This document shows, in pieces, positions 17,188-25,780 of a stretch of DNA of 64,000 bases. The stretch comes from Streptomyces griseocarneus (GTDB taxonomy: Bacteria; Actinomycetota; Actinomycetes; Streptomycetales; Streptomycetaceae). The notes beneath the pieces were generated by a model. The model was not told the DNA's origin. It did no database searches and was given only the letters and a program-made list of their open reading frames with translations. Made by a program: the position numbers and the translations under genes. Position 1 is the first letter of the stretch; each line of letters begins with the position of its first letter. The stretch covers positions 1-64,000 of the forward strand of contig NZ_BNBL01000015.1 of the NCBI RefSeq assembly GCF_014655595.1, read 5' to 3'.

Positions 17188-17545
17188 TCACTCGGTCTTC
17201 AGGCCCATCGCTGCACGCCCGGAGAGCACATGGCGGCGCACGACGGTCTTGGCACGGTCGTAGACGATCATGATCGCCACCCCGCCGATGTGGGCGCGCC
17301 CGCCGGTGGCAGTCGACAGTAGGTCTGCAGGTCCTGGCCAGTGGTGAAGGAGCAGAACGGATCGCGCGAGTACGACAGCGTCATGCGGGCTCGGGCGAGA
17401 TCGCAGAAGGCGAATGGCTCAGCAATCTCGGTTGAGATCGGCCCAGCTATCAGAGACATTGCGTCGTTTGGGGGCATGACGGAGACCCGAGTCGACTTCT
17501 GCTTGGGCCCCGCCGGCCCCTTCGCCTGGATCACCGCGCAGTTAC
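17188..17545 (-). pseudogene. Unidentified decayed coding region
   Basis: Two minus-strand frames with strong GC third-position bias abut near 17312. The first reads VIQAKGPAGPKQKSTRVSVM and DLARARMTLSYSRDPFCSF; the second reads ATGGRAHIGGVAIMIVYDRA and VRRHVLSGRAAMGLKTE before a stop. Joined, they give about 115 residues. The family is unknown and no ribosome binding site is visible. Confidence 0.35.
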
Positions 17546-17561
17546 TGAACAGGAGCCACCC

Positions 17562-18365
17562 GTGGCCAACACTTGGCAGACCACCCCCGACGCTCGTGTC
17601 GAGGATCGAAGCAGGCAGGACCATCCAGATCACCCTGCGGCCTTCGACGACGCGGTGATACGCCAGGCGCGCAACTCCGCCGCGCTCTGGGCCGCAACCG
17701 GGAAATCCCGTGGCCACGAGGTGATCCGCCGACGCAGCTTCCTCGCGGTGCTCGGCAGCAAGCGCGCCGGGACACGCATCTTGCTGCAGGAACCCGACCT
17801 CGACGCGCACGAGCTCGCCGAGCTGACCGAGCTGGCCGGCCGGTCGACCGGACCGGTGGATGCTGAGGATCCGTTCAGTTCCACCGACCTGAGTCACCTG
17901 GGCATGCGCAACTGGCAGATGCCGATCATGATGCGCCCGCCTGGCCCTGTCCCCGCCCCCGCGATGGAGGTGATCCGAGTCCAGCGGACGCACGAGCTGC
18001 AGACTGCCGAGCAGATCGTGATCGAGGGCTTCGAGCTGACCAGATTCACCCCCTACCGTCCCGGCGAGATGTTCCCCACGACACTGACCGAGCAGCCAGG
18101 CGTGGACGTCTTCCTCGCCGTCCTCGACGGCGAGGCGGTCGGAGCCGGTGTCACCGTCGTCCACGACGGGTTCGGCAGCCACTACTGGGTCGGCACGCCG
18201 TCGGCGCACCGCTCCCGCGGCGCCGGGCGGGCCGTCATGCTCGGCTCGCTCGCGCCCATGGCGAACCTTCCGGTGACCCTCACCGCCTCACGGCTCGGAC
18301 GGCCCCTGTATGAGTCGCTGGGCTTCACCGCCGTCACCTCGTCGACCTGGTGGTCCTCACAATGA
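17562..18365 (+). CDS. GNAT-family N-acetyltransferase
   Basis: A 267-residue protein whose C-terminal half is a GNAT domain: VFLAVLDGEAVGAGVTVVHD (central strands) and VGTPSAHRSRGAGRAVMLGS (acetyl-CoA loop), ending RLGRPLYESLGFTAVTSSTW. The N-terminal half is variable. GTG 17562 has AGGAG six bases upstream. A strong terminator follows at 18456. The substrate is unknown. Confidence 0.85.
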   Translation: MANTWQTTPDARVEDRSRQDHPDHPAAFDDAVIRQARNSAALWAATGKSRGHEVIRRRSFLAVLGSKRAGTRILLQEPDLDAHELAELTELAGRSTGPVDAEDPFSSTDLSHLGMRNWQMPIMMRPPGPVPAPAMEVIRVQRTHELQTAEQIVIEGFELTRFTPYRPGEMFPTTLTEQPGVDVFLAVLDGEAVGAGVTVVHDGFGSHYWVGTPSAHRSRGAGRAVMLGSLAPMANLPVTLTASRLGRPLYESLGFTAVTSSTWWSSQ

Positions 18366-18455
18366 CCACCACCGGGGCGTGACGTAGCGCCCCCGGCCGG
18401 CCCAGACACCACTTGCTGAGAGGCGTTACACCAACTAACAGGTCTCTATACGCCG

Positions 18456-18483
18456 AAGGCCCGGACCAAGTGGTCCGGGCCTT
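18456..18483 (+). terminator. Terminator after the GNAT gene
   Basis: A 13-bp perfect stem (AAGGCCCGGACCA and its complement) with a 2-base spacer, followed by TTTCACC, lies 91 bases after the GNAT stop. Confidence 0.8.
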
Positions 18484-18548
18484 TCACCGTGTCTCGCGAC
18501 GGTGGTCACCGCACGCTCTTGAGCCGTCGCCGAAACACCCTGACCGTC

Positions 18549-18823
18549 TCAGAAGTGACCGTCGGGTGGTCGGTTCAGGAGCTGGCGGAAGAAGTCAGTG
18601 ACCATCGGCCGTGCGCGCTCACTTTCGCGCAGTTCGTCGTGGCCGAAGCGGAAACTTCGTACCCTCGGAACTTCAGGTCGCGGTCACCAGCCATGGTCGC
18701 GGCGTACTTCGCGCCGGCTGGCTCGGCTCCGCCGTTGCGTGTGAAGTGCTGCATGCCGTCGACTTCCAGCACAACGCGCTTGCTCTCCTGGTCAGCCGGA
18801 AGACCGCAGTCGACCCGGACCAC
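18549..18823 (-). pseudogene. PD-(D/E)XK endonuclease-like fragment, frameshifted
   Basis: The strand gives RVDCGLPADQESKRVVLEVD, GMQHFTRNGG, KYAATMAGDRDLKFRGYEV, then, in the next frame, FRFGHDELRESERARPMVTD. The acidic LEVDG followed by a DRDLK..GYEV..F block is typical of small restriction-like nuclease folds. A one-base shift near 18657 and loss of the N-terminus make it inactive. Confidence 0.6.
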
Positions 18824-18840
18824 CCGCGGTCACCTTCGTA

Positions 18841-19026
18841 CTTCTCCGCGGAGTCCTCCCCCGCCGGCTGACGCTGGGCGATCTGCGCCAGGACCACATC
18901 CTCAACGAAGCGGCCGAAAGCGCCGACCCGCTCCGGCTGATGCGCGTGTTCGGCATCACCGAGCAGACCACCATGCGCAACGTCGTCACCGCCCACCCCG
19001 AGCGGACCGCCAAGCTGCCGCGGTAG
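18841..19026 (+). pseudogene. Tyrosine-recombinase (integrase)-like C-terminal fragment
   Basis: About 60 residues in one frame (GDLRQDHILNEAAESADPLR, then LMRVFGITEQTTMRNVVTAH PER) resemble the tail of Streptomyces plasmid or phage integrases after the catalytic region. The catalytic core is missing. It directly abuts the nuclease fragment on the other strand. Confidence 0.55.
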
Positions 19027-19073
19027 CTGCGAACGAAACCGGCACGGTCAGTCGGCGACAGCTGGCTGCGGCA

Positions 19074-19281
19074 CGACGGCAGGGACGTCACGCGCAGGGG
19101 CTCTACGTGGTTGGGGGCCTGGTCGAGGAGTTCGGCGACGTGGTTGTCGTAGAGCGCGTAGACGGCCGACCGGCCGTGGCGTTCGCCGGTGACCAGTCCG
19201 AGGTTGCGCAGCAGGCGCAGCCGGCGGGAGCAGGAGGAGGCTTCCATGCCGACGGCTTCGGCGAGATCGCTCACCGAGCAG
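19074..19281 (-). pseudogene. ArsR-type HTH regulator fragment
   Basis: The winged-helix core is clear: CSVSDLAEAVGMEASSCSRR, then LRLLRNLGLVTGERHGRSAV, YALYDNHVAELLDQA. Both ends are missing: upstream it runs straight into the terminator hairpin of the adjacent nuclease gene at 19282, and downstream it lacks a family-like end. Confidence 0.65.
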
Positions 19282-19317
19282 GGGCCTCCCTCCCCGGGCA
19301 CCCGGGGAGGGAGGCCC
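19282..19317 (-). terminator. Strong terminator of the secreted nuclease-like gene
   Basis: A 17-bp perfect stem (GGGCCTCCCTCCCCGGG and its complement) with a 2-base spacer lies 5 bases beyond the stop at 19323. Confidence 0.85.
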
Positions 19318-19322
19318 AGCGC

Positions 19323-20609
19323 CTATGGGGTGATGACCACCTGGTACGCCTCGCCTTGGAGGATGCGCTCGGACTGAACCTGACGGCCCAGGGACCGCCC
19401 CGCGTTCTGGTTCTCGCCTGAGGGGACATGGCCCCTGATGCAGGGCGCGACCGGTTCGTCACGTACGACATCCACCCGCCATGTGCCGCCGCCCACGTAG
19501 CGGGGGATGATCTCCGAGCACATGGAGCCGATCGTGCCGCCCTGGCGGGTCCTGGCGAAGGGGAACTCGTCACATTCATCGTCCACGACGGTGGGGTCGG
19601 CTACGAAGGGCTTCGGGGGAGCCTTGCAGGTGTAGTAACGCCTGCTGTCCGCCCGCTTTTCGTCGCCGTCACGCGTGAGCGGCCTTTTTGCGGCGCCCAT
19701 GGCGTTGTTGTCGCTCAGGTTGTTCTGCGCCCATTCGTAGGCCACCGCGGCGGCCCCGTACTGGGACTTGCTGAGGGTCACCCTGGCCAGGTCCTCGGTG
19801 ACGATGCAGCCGGGGGTATTGCCGACCTGCCCGTCACAGGCCACCGAGGGGCCCGCCCACTGCCCATAGCTGATGACGGGGTAGTCCGCGTCGGGGCTCT
19901 CCGTCTGGCTCTGGTAGGCGATCATGCTGCGCGAGCGCTCGCCGCCGCCCCGGGTAGTGGTCTCGTAGGAGAGGTGTCCGGTCTGGTTCTCCTCGCCCGC
20001 GCGCAGCTCGATGGCCCCGCCGCCCCAGGCGGGCGGCCCCGGTATGCACGAGGTGCACGACGACGACAGAGCGAGTCTCACAGCGGAGACGTTGGTGTAC
20101 ACCCCGGCGAAGACGGCGATGTTCTCCTGCCACTTCACGCTGTTGGGGTCCGGCGCGGACCGGGCCGTGACCAGGAGTTCGGCGGTGCCGATCGTGCCGC
20201 CCGCGCGGTTCTCAAGCGTGTACAGGATGCCGTGCCGCGCGCAGTAGGCGTGGCGGTTGGAGACGACATCCTGCTGTTTCTTGGAGGCGCACAGCGCCTC
20301 CGGGCTGTCCCCGGGGTCGCCGCCGCCATGCCGGGGGGCGGCGGCGACCCCGGGGACAGCGGCGGTGCGGGCGCGGATTCGGGCGAGATCCCCGGCGGTG
20401 ACGGGCCGCTCCTTCATGCAGGTCCACGCGGCGCCCTGGCGTGCGAGCTTGGAGCCGGGGGTAGTGGCCGTGCAGGTGCCGTGGCCCTCGGGGGCCGCCC
20501 GGCCGGCCGACAGCGGTGCGGCGGCGGCCGGTGAGACGCCCAGGGCGAGGAGAACTGCGGTCAGGGCGAGCGAGACTGTCGCCGCGAGCAGCCGTATGAC
20601 GTGTTTCAA
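19323..20609 (-). CDS. Secreted protein with NucA/NucB-type deoxyribonuclease domain
   Basis: About 428 residues. The TTG at 20609 is chosen as start because AGGGGGA lies six bases upstream and it directly precedes a typical Sec signal peptide (KHVIRLLAATVSLALTAVLL, cleavage after PAAAA). The C-terminal 90 residues resemble the NucA/NucB nuclease family: ECDEFPFARTRQGG, then HVPSGENQNAGRSLG and GEAYQVVIT. The central region is family-specific, with several cysteines. It probably degrades DNA outside the cell. It is divergent from the secreted gene at 20800, sharing a 190-bp promoter region, and ends at a strong terminator. Confidence 0.75.
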   Translation of the reverse strand: MKHVIRLLAATVSLALTAVLLALGVSPAAAAPLSAGRAAPEGHGTCTATTPGSKLARQGAAWTCMKERPVTAGDLARIRARTAAVPGVAAAPRHGGGDPGDSPEALCASKKQQDVVSNRHAYCARHGILYTLENRAGGTIGTAELLVTARSAPDPNSVKWQENIAVFAGVYTNVSAVRLALSSSCTSCIPGPPAWGGGAIELRAGEENQTGHLSYETTTRGGGERSRSMIAYQSQTESPDADYPVISYGQWAGPSVACDGQVGNTPGCIVTEDLARVTLSKSQYGAAAVAYEWAQNNLSDNNAMGAAKRPLTRDGDEKRADSRRYYTCKAPPKPFVADPTVVDDECDEFPFARTRQGGTIGSMCSEIIPRYVGGGTWRVDVVRDEPVAPCIRGHVPSGENQNAGRSLGRQVQSERILQGEAYQVVITP

Positions 20610-20799
20610 AGGGTGATCCCCCTGTTCGGTGGCGTACGGGCCCGTGAGGGATGGAACCGGTCCGGCGCCCGTGCGCGCCAGGGGCGGAATAAGTCCCTCC
20701 ATGATCAGTTTTGGCCCGTTGCGGGCTCACACCCCCACTCCCGTGGCCGCTACGTTCACCCCCTGACCGAACACACACGACCAGGGGGAAAGGGCAACG

Positions 20800-22077
20800 A
20801 TGCGCCCCACAAGACCCGTCAGCCGCATAGGCAGAACGCTCATGGCCTGTGCTGCCTCGGCCGCTGTAACCACCGTCGGCCTTGCCGCCTCACCGGCCTC
20901 GGCCGCACCCGCGAAGTCCGCCGCCGCCACGCAGGTCAAGCCCGGCGACACCTGCACGACGGCCGACCTCGGCACACGCCACCCGTACATCAAGACGACC
21001 GAAGTCACCCCGGAGATCACCCACTTCAAGGGCTGGTACGTCACTGAGGGCTCAACCGGCTACCAGAACGTCACCACCAGCACCCAGACCACCATCTCGG
21101 TCTCCGTCGGCCTCAACGGCAACGTCCAGGGCAGCTTCGCCGTCGAGACCCTCGGCACCGTCGGCGCGAGCCTGGGCCTGAACGTACAGGTCAACTACTC
21201 CTCCACCAGCAGCGTGTCGAATTCGGTCACGTGGAACTTCAACCGGCCCGGCTACTACGGCGTCTACAAGGGCACCAAGAAGGTCACCGGTACGTACGCA
21301 AGCCTCAACTGCAACCGCGCCCAACAGGGCGACGGCAGTTGGGCGTTGAGGTGGATCGAGGGGGCCGGCAGCGGCAGCTTCACCACCTACACCGCCCTCG
21401 AGGAAGGCGCGGTGCGCTGCCAGGACAAGGTGCCCGCCAACAGCATCATGGCCAAGGCACAAGTCCTCCTCGACTGCGGCTCGGCCGCCGCGAAGGCCGA
21501 GCACCCGGCGGGTGCGGTGGCCCCGACGGCGAAGCAGACGCAGGACCGCCTCGTGCAGCGCCCGGCTCCCACCAGCGGCACGTCCGCCGAACAGCCCAAG
21601 GCCACCGGGCGAAGCGCGCAGGCCGCGCTCAACTGCCAACCCGGCGCCTACAGGATCGACGTTCCCGGCAAGCCCCTGAACTGGAGCGCACCGCTCCTGG
21701 CCAACGACGGCATCCGCCTGCGGGTATCTACAATCTTCAGCGCCCACCTGGACAACTGGTTCCTGTGCAACGTGACGGAGAACAACGGGGTCCTCGAGGC
21801 GTCCCTGAAGAACTGGGGCAACGGTGGATGCGCGACCATCCCGGCGAGCATCGCCAACCAGGAGCAGGCCTACCTGACGACGGCCAACTGCGGGGAGGAC
21901 GACCTCCAGCGGTTCTACATCTACCGCGACGTACCCGGCAGCTCGAAGATCGGTGTACAGAACAAGTACACCGGCTCCATGATGGGCCACGACCGGTACG
22001 CGGACGGGGAGTTGATCCGCCAGTACTCCAGCGGCAGGCAGGACGGTACGGGTACGTACACCCTGACCGGCGTCTGA
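20800..22077 (+). CDS. Secreted protein with Thr/Ser-rich beta-hairpin region
   Basis: A 425-residue protein. The ATG at 20800 follows CAGGGGGAAAGGG. The signal peptide (LMACAASAAVTTVGLAASPA) is cut after SASA. Residues about 90-150 alternate Thr/Ser with Val/Leu (NVTTSTQTTISVSVGLNGNV, then SLGLNVQVNYSSTSSVSNSV), a pattern seen in the membrane-inserting hairpins of aerolysin-like toxins. After a Pro/Ala linker (about 235-280) comes a Cys-containing domain with NWFLCNVTENNGVLEASLKN. I do not recognise a named family; pore formation is an inference from pattern only. Confidence 0.75.
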   Translation: MRPTRPVSRIGRTLMACAASAAVTTVGLAASPASAAPAKSAAATQVKPGDTCTTADLGTRHPYIKTTEVTPEITHFKGWYVTEGSTGYQNVTTSTQTTISVSVGLNGNVQGSFAVETLGTVGASLGLNVQVNYSSTSSVSNSVTWNFNRPGYYGVYKGTKKVTGTYASLNCNRAQQGDGSWALRWIEGAGSGSFTTYTALEEGAVRCQDKVPANSIMAKAQVLLDCGSAAAKAEHPAGAVAPTAKQTQDRLVQRPAPTSGTSAEQPKATGRSAQAALNCQPGAYRIDVPGKPLNWSAPLLANDGIRLRVSTIFSAHLDNWFLCNVTENNGVLEASLKNWGNGGCATIPASIANQEQAYLTTANCGEDDLQRFYIYRDVPGSSKIGVQNKYTGSMMGHDRYADGELIRQYSSGRQDGTGTYTLTGV

Positions 22078-22096
22078 CGACCCTCACCCCGTGAGC

Positions 22097-22140
22097 GGCC
22101 CCGCACGTGAACCCCCGACCTCCCGGTTTCGTGCGGGGCC
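22097..22140 (+). terminator. Terminator after the secreted beta-hairpin protein
   Basis: An 11-bp perfect stem (GGCCCCGCACG and its complement) with a 22-base loop starts 20 bases after the stop at 22077. Confidence 0.65.
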
Positions 22141-22199
22141 CTCCGCTTCCCTAATCCGACCCCGGCCTTGGGGACCAGGAATCCTTGACCTGTACGCTT

Positions 22200-22337
22200 T
22201 CCAGCCCTAACCGCGCGCTTCAAGCCGTCACCGGAGGGACGCGGCGGAAGACCGAGGCGCTCGCACAGCGTCGGCAAGTCCTGGTGACGGTAGCGCTGGC
22301 ACAGCGTGAGGAGCACGCCATCGATCAGGCTCCGCAA
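22200..22337 (-). pseudogene. N-terminal helical-domain fragment, unknown family
   Basis: From a TTG at 22337 the frame reads LRSLIDGVLLTLCQRYRHQD, then LPTLCERLGLPPRPSGDGLK. This resembles a helical N-terminal module found ahead of variable C-terminal domains in some Streptomyces proteins; family uncertain. It soon runs into unrelated sequence, so it is a remnant. Confidence 0.4.
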
Positions 22338-22426
22338 CCGCGGCAGGTCCAGCCTACGAGCACTCCGCCGACCAGCAGCAAAAGACCTGTCGCGATGGCG
22401 AGTGCCTGCTGCTCATCACGCTGCAT
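22325..22426 (-). CDS. 33-residue small membrane peptide
   Basis: ATG 22426, preceded by GAAGGTG four bases upstream, encodes MQRDEQQALAIATGLLLLVG, then GVLVGWTCRGCGA and a stop. One hydrophobic helix is followed by a C-x-x-C tail. It overlaps the start of the fragment at 22337 in another frame. It could be a genuine small protein or the truncated start of a larger one. Confidence 0.4.
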   Translation of the reverse strand: MQRDEQQALAIATGLLLLVGGVLVGWTCRGCGA

Positions 22427-22731
22427 GGTGCACCTTCAGTGATCGTGAGAGGCACATGAGGGTAGCGATCGAGATGAGATCAGCCGCGGGATTTTCGGGC
22501 CGTGGAGGCCGGTCTGCTGCACCACTGTTACGCAGCACGTGGTCGGCTCGAAGTGACATCAGCTTCCTCTTTCCGCAGAGGCGCGGACCGGCTGAAGTCC
22601 TGCGCTGCGCGGACTGAGCCGAACGAGGCACACCGGTGTGACTGAGCACGCCAGCCCTGGCCGTCGCGAAAGCTGGCCGGCACCGCTGCGGTCCTGAAGC
22701 AGGAGGGTTCCTGCCGCAGGCGGCAGCGCTC

Positions 22732-23700
22732 TTACTTCCGTTTCCGTGCCCGCTTCGGCTTCCGCTCAACGATCACCGTCTGAGGCGCGGCAGGCGCCTC
22801 GTCCTCAGAAGCCGGCTCAAAGCGTCCCGGGGTGCTCCTGCGCATCGCCTCGACGTACGGCGGAAGCTCGAAGGCCCGCTGGTTTCGATCGATCGGGATC
22901 TCTCCGAGGTGCCCCGAGGCGTCCCGGGCCCCGCGGGCGCCACCTCGCCGGGTGAGCACCTCGAGCGTGCCGTGGATGCGGTCGACCCAGTCACCGCGGT
23001 CCAGCCTGGGGTGCCAGCGCTCCTCCTCTCGCTTGGGGTCCCAGGGCGGGAAACCAAAGGCGTACGACCAGGGAACGGCTGCCGACAGGTACCTCTGTAC
23101 GCGGAATCTGGCGGCGGCGGGCGTGGCGAGGTCGCTGTCGCTGAGCTTCTTGACGTCGAGGGTAGAGATGATGGCGCAGCCGTAGTGGCGAGGCTCGGCG
23201 TGCTTGCAGTCCTTGTACGAACTCAGCCCTGGGCAGGCGTTCCACCGGGCCGGCGGCGCCCAGTACGTTCCTTCCTCGAAGGTGCCCTCGGGCCAGCCGT
23301 TGTAAAAGACGTGAAACGCGTAGCGGGCCTGATCAGGGTTACAGCCCTTGAGCAACGTGTCGTACTGGAACGCGTCTTCGCCTGCTCCATGGTGCTTCAG
23401 CATCCGGTAGGTGTTGTCCTCGTAGACGCGCTTGGCCTGGATGCGAAGGCAGATCCACCCCGCCTGGTCGTCTCCGATCCACCACTCCCAGTCAGCGCCC
23501 GAATCCCGCTCTTGCACCTGGCTGCTCTGGTAAGTCAGCAGTCCAGGGACTTGGTTCTGGAGCGTGAAGAGCAGGTTGTCCGTGACAGACGCCTCATCGA
23601 ACCTGCGCCCGGGAAGACGCCCGAACTCGATGCGTCCCCAGGTGTCTACCGCTGCCGTATCCATGGCCGTGCACAGGTCACGGAGACTCTCTATCGCCAC
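22732..23700 (-). CDS. DUF6615-like protein with a nuclease-type motif
   Basis: A 322-residue protein starting at GTG 23700 (GAAAGAG seven bases upstream). The N-terminal half has ERDSGADWEWWIGDDQAGWI, then CLRIQAKRVYEDNTY. The D-W-E...Q-x-K pattern resembles the core of PD-(D/E)XK-type nucleases, and this block is characteristic of DUF6615. The C-terminus is basic (ERKPKRARKRK), which may bind nucleic acid. There is no signal peptide. Its start overlaps the end of a collagen-like mini-ORF. Activity is unproven. Confidence 0.7.
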   Translation of the reverse strand: MAIESLRDLCTAMDTAAVDTWGRIEFGRLPGRRFDEASVTDNLLFTLQNQVPGLLTYQSSQVQERDSGADWEWWIGDDQAGWICLRIQAKRVYEDNTYRMLKHHGAGEDAFQYDTLLKGCNPDQARYAFHVFYNGWPEGTFEEGTYWAPPARWNACPGLSSYKDCKHAEPRHYGCAIISTLDVKKLSDSDLATPAAARFRVQRYLSAAVPWSYAFGFPPWDPKREEERWHPRLDRGDWVDRIHGTLEVLTRRGGARGARDASGHLGEIPIDRNQRAFELPPYVEAMRRSTPGRFEPASEDEAPAAPQTVIVERKPKRARKRK

Positions 23701-23824
23701 AGTCGCACTCTTTCATGCTGGAGCGATCATCGCGGGCGTTGCGTGAGTCGGGCGGCGCGGTGGGCCCGGTGGGCCCGGTGGGCCCGGTGGGCCCGGTGGG
23801 CCCGGTGGGCCCGGTGTGGAGCAT
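23678..23824 (-). CDS. Collagen-like (Gly-Pro-Thr) mini-ORF
   Basis: ATG 23824 opens a 48-residue frame: MLHT, six Gly-Pro-Thr triplets, then APPDSRNARDDRSSMKECDC and GDRESP. It ends 23 bases inside the DUF6615-like gene, so the two could be translationally coupled. No strong ribosome binding site is seen. The Gly-Pro-Thr run is encoded by the 9-bp tandem repeat; coding use is not certain. Confidence 0.35.
   Translation of the reverse strand: MLHTGPTGPTGPTGPTGPTGPTAPPDSRNARDDRSSMKECDCGDRESP
23759..23812 (+). repeat. Tandem 9-bp repeat, six perfect units
   Basis: Six contiguous copies of GGTGGGCCC. Translated on the minus strand this gives Gly-Pro-Thr, on the plus strand Gly-Pro-Val. Such a run is prone to length change by replication slippage. 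Confidence 0.9.
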
Positions 23825-24070
23825 GAACCGCCGTCCGCGAGCCGCGCCTTCGCATGCTGTGTGCGCCTGCCGGCGGGCCGCGGCACGGGGATCCATCCGA
23901 CTGCGACGCAAACTCGACGACAAGCAGAAACGGGCGCCGCACGCGGTGCTGCCCCGGGACATTGCCTTCCGGGGCCGGCGCGACCCGGGGGCGGTGCGGC
24001 GGCCGGACGCGCCGTGGGGCGGACCCGGGCCGGCGATCGGGTGGTCGTGCGGGTGGGAGTGGGGGAAGAC

Positions 24071-25180
24071 ATGCGTTTTCTGGAGTGCGAACGCGCCACT
24101 GTGGCGAAGCTGCTGCCGGGGTTGGACGAGAGCCTGCGGGCGATGCCCCTCAGGGAGCTGGAGAACCCGAGCGGCCCCGGCATCGAGCTCTTCCGCGACA
24201 GCGGCGGCCCCGGGCTGCTGGTGCCCGCCGCCCGTCGGGGGCGGGGAGCGACCGCACTGGAGGCCCTGCGGGTGCAGCGCGCACTGGGCGGCAGGGCGCC
24301 GTCGCTGGCCGCGGCCACCGCCCTGCACCACTTCTCGGTGGCCGTGCTGCTCGCTCAGGCCGCTACTGAGGAAGGCCTGTGGTGGATGCTGGCCGAGGAG
24401 ATGGCCGTCGACAACCGCCTCGTGGCGTTCGGCTTCGCCGAGGAACGCGCCGACGCCGGAATCCTCGCCCCTGCGACGACCGCGACGGTGGAGCCCGACG
24501 GGCTGCGGGTCGGCGGGGTAACCTGCCCGCGCGGTCTGGCCCGGTCGATGGACCTGCTCGCCACCGGCGTCATGGTCCCGCGCCTGGACGGCGAGCCGGG
24601 CGAGGAACCGGCGGTGGCGCTGGTGTCGGCGGAAAGCGAGAGCCTGAGCATCGACGGGGCGGGGACGGACGGCGAGCGGGTCACCCTCCACGACGTCCTG
24701 GTGCCGCCGGAGCTGTTGGTGACGACCCCGGCCCCCGACGGGCAACCGGACCCGCTGACCGCGGGCTTCGCCTGGTTCCAGCTGCTGACCACGGGCGGCT
24801 GTCTTGGAGCCGCCGACGCCATGGTCGAGCGGGTGCTGCGCGACGACCGGGTGCCCGAGTCCGAACGGGTCGGGCTGCTGGTGGAGGTCGAGGGTGCGAT
24901 GTCGGCCGCGCAGGGCGTCGCCCGCCGCATCGACGACGGCGACACGGACGAATCCACACTCGCCCACGCGCTGTACGTCCGATACAGCGTGCAGGACACC
25001 CTCTCGCGGGTCGTCCCGCGCGCGGTCGAACTCCTCGGCGACCTCGACTCCACGACCTCCGACGAGGTCAGCCGGCTCGCCGGCTGCGCCAACGGACTGG
25101 CCCTGCATCCGCCGGCACGGGACACGATGACCGGTGCGCTGGTGGCCTACCTGATCGACGGGCCGCTCACCATCGCCTGA
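24071..25180 (+). CDS. Acyl-CoA dehydrogenase-like flavoprotein
   Basis: A 369-residue protein, ATG 24071 after GGGGGAAG. The layout follows acyl-CoA dehydrogenases: a helical N-domain (SLAAATALHHFSVAVLLAQA), a central beta domain (DGLRVGGVTCPRGLARSMD, VTLHDVLVPPELLV) and a C-terminal helical domain (TTGGCLGAADAMVERVLRDD ... LAHALYVRYSVQDTLSRVVP). A catalytic Glu is not obvious, so it may be a diverged member. It is probably a cytoplasmic FAD enzyme acting on an acyl thioester or related substrate. No partner gene is adjacent. Confidence 0.75.
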   Translation: MRFLECERATVAKLLPGLDESLRAMPLRELENPSGPGIELFRDSGGPGLLVPAARRGRGATALEALRVQRALGGRAPSLAAATALHHFSVAVLLAQAATEEGLWWMLAEEMAVDNRLVAFGFAEERADAGILAPATTATVEPDGLRVGGVTCPRGLARSMDLLATGVMVPRLDGEPGEEPAVALVSAESESLSIDGAGTDGERVTLHDVLVPPELLVTTPAPDGQPDPLTAGFAWFQLLTTGGCLGAADAMVERVLRDDRVPESERVGLLVEVEGAMSAAQGVARRIDDGDTDESTLAHALYVRYSVQDTLSRVVPRAVELLGDLDSTTSDEVSRLAGCANGLALHPPARDTMTGALVAYLIDGPLTIA

Positions 25181-25636
25181 TCCCCGGCGTCCCGCCCCGG
25201 ACCACGACCCGACGGTCCCACCGGTACGGCGGACTCCTGCCGTGACACAGCGCAGCCGCGTCGCGCCCTCGGCCGAGGACTCCGCACCCTCGTCATCACC
25301 TCCGCCCCCGAACCGTCCGTCGCCGAGAAGACAACGGATCTCTCCGCCGGTGCCGCACCGGGAGTCGAGGAACACGCCGATGCCACGGCGAAGGCGGCCT
25401 GCCGTCTCGCCGAGGCCGCGCACCCTACCGGCTGGGGCGCCGTCGGCTTGGGCACGGCCGACAGCACGACGACCGGAGGGATGACCGCCGTTCACACGCC
25501 AGTTCGAGGCCCACTTCATCGCCGACTCGTCACCCAGCGGCGTGGGTGCGCTGATGACGGCGACGGGAGGCGTACGTGTCACGCCCGGATCGGACCGTGC
25601 CAGCCCGGGGGGGGCTGACCCTGCGATACCACACCC
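25181..25636. other. Decayed coding region without an assignable gene
   Basis: A plus-strand frame around 25290-25480 reads VAEKTTDLSAGAAPGVEEHA then CRLAEAAHPTGWGAVGLGT, and a shifted frame around 25495-25615 reads RQFEAHFIADSSPSGVGALM. The composition is that of real protein, but the frames are broken and I do not recognise the family. Confidence 0.35.
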
Positions 25637-25662
25637 CCTCTGGGCGCGTCGCCGCCCAGAGG
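25637..25662. terminator. Hairpin between decayed region and NACHT gene
   Basis: A 10-bp perfect stem (CCTCTGGGCG and its complement) with a 6-base loop. It lies about 120 bases downstream of the end of the leftward NACHT gene and could end its transcript. Confidence 0.5.
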
Positions 25663-25780
25663 TTCGATGAAACCGGCCTCCGGGTATGCGGCTCAGCCGG
25701 ATACCGGTCGTTCGTCGTTGTTTGCTGACCAGCTCGTAGAGGTCAGCAGGCAGAGCGGGTTCGTGCCCGCGGCGTCGGGT

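Noticed and set aside
23715..24521. Long plus-strand frame with Gly-Pro-Val repeats leading toward the acyl-CoA dehydrogenase-like gene
   Set aside because: After the tandem repeat it becomes Arg/Cys-rich noise and is a shadow of the real dehydrogenase frame; the repeat alone explains its open start.
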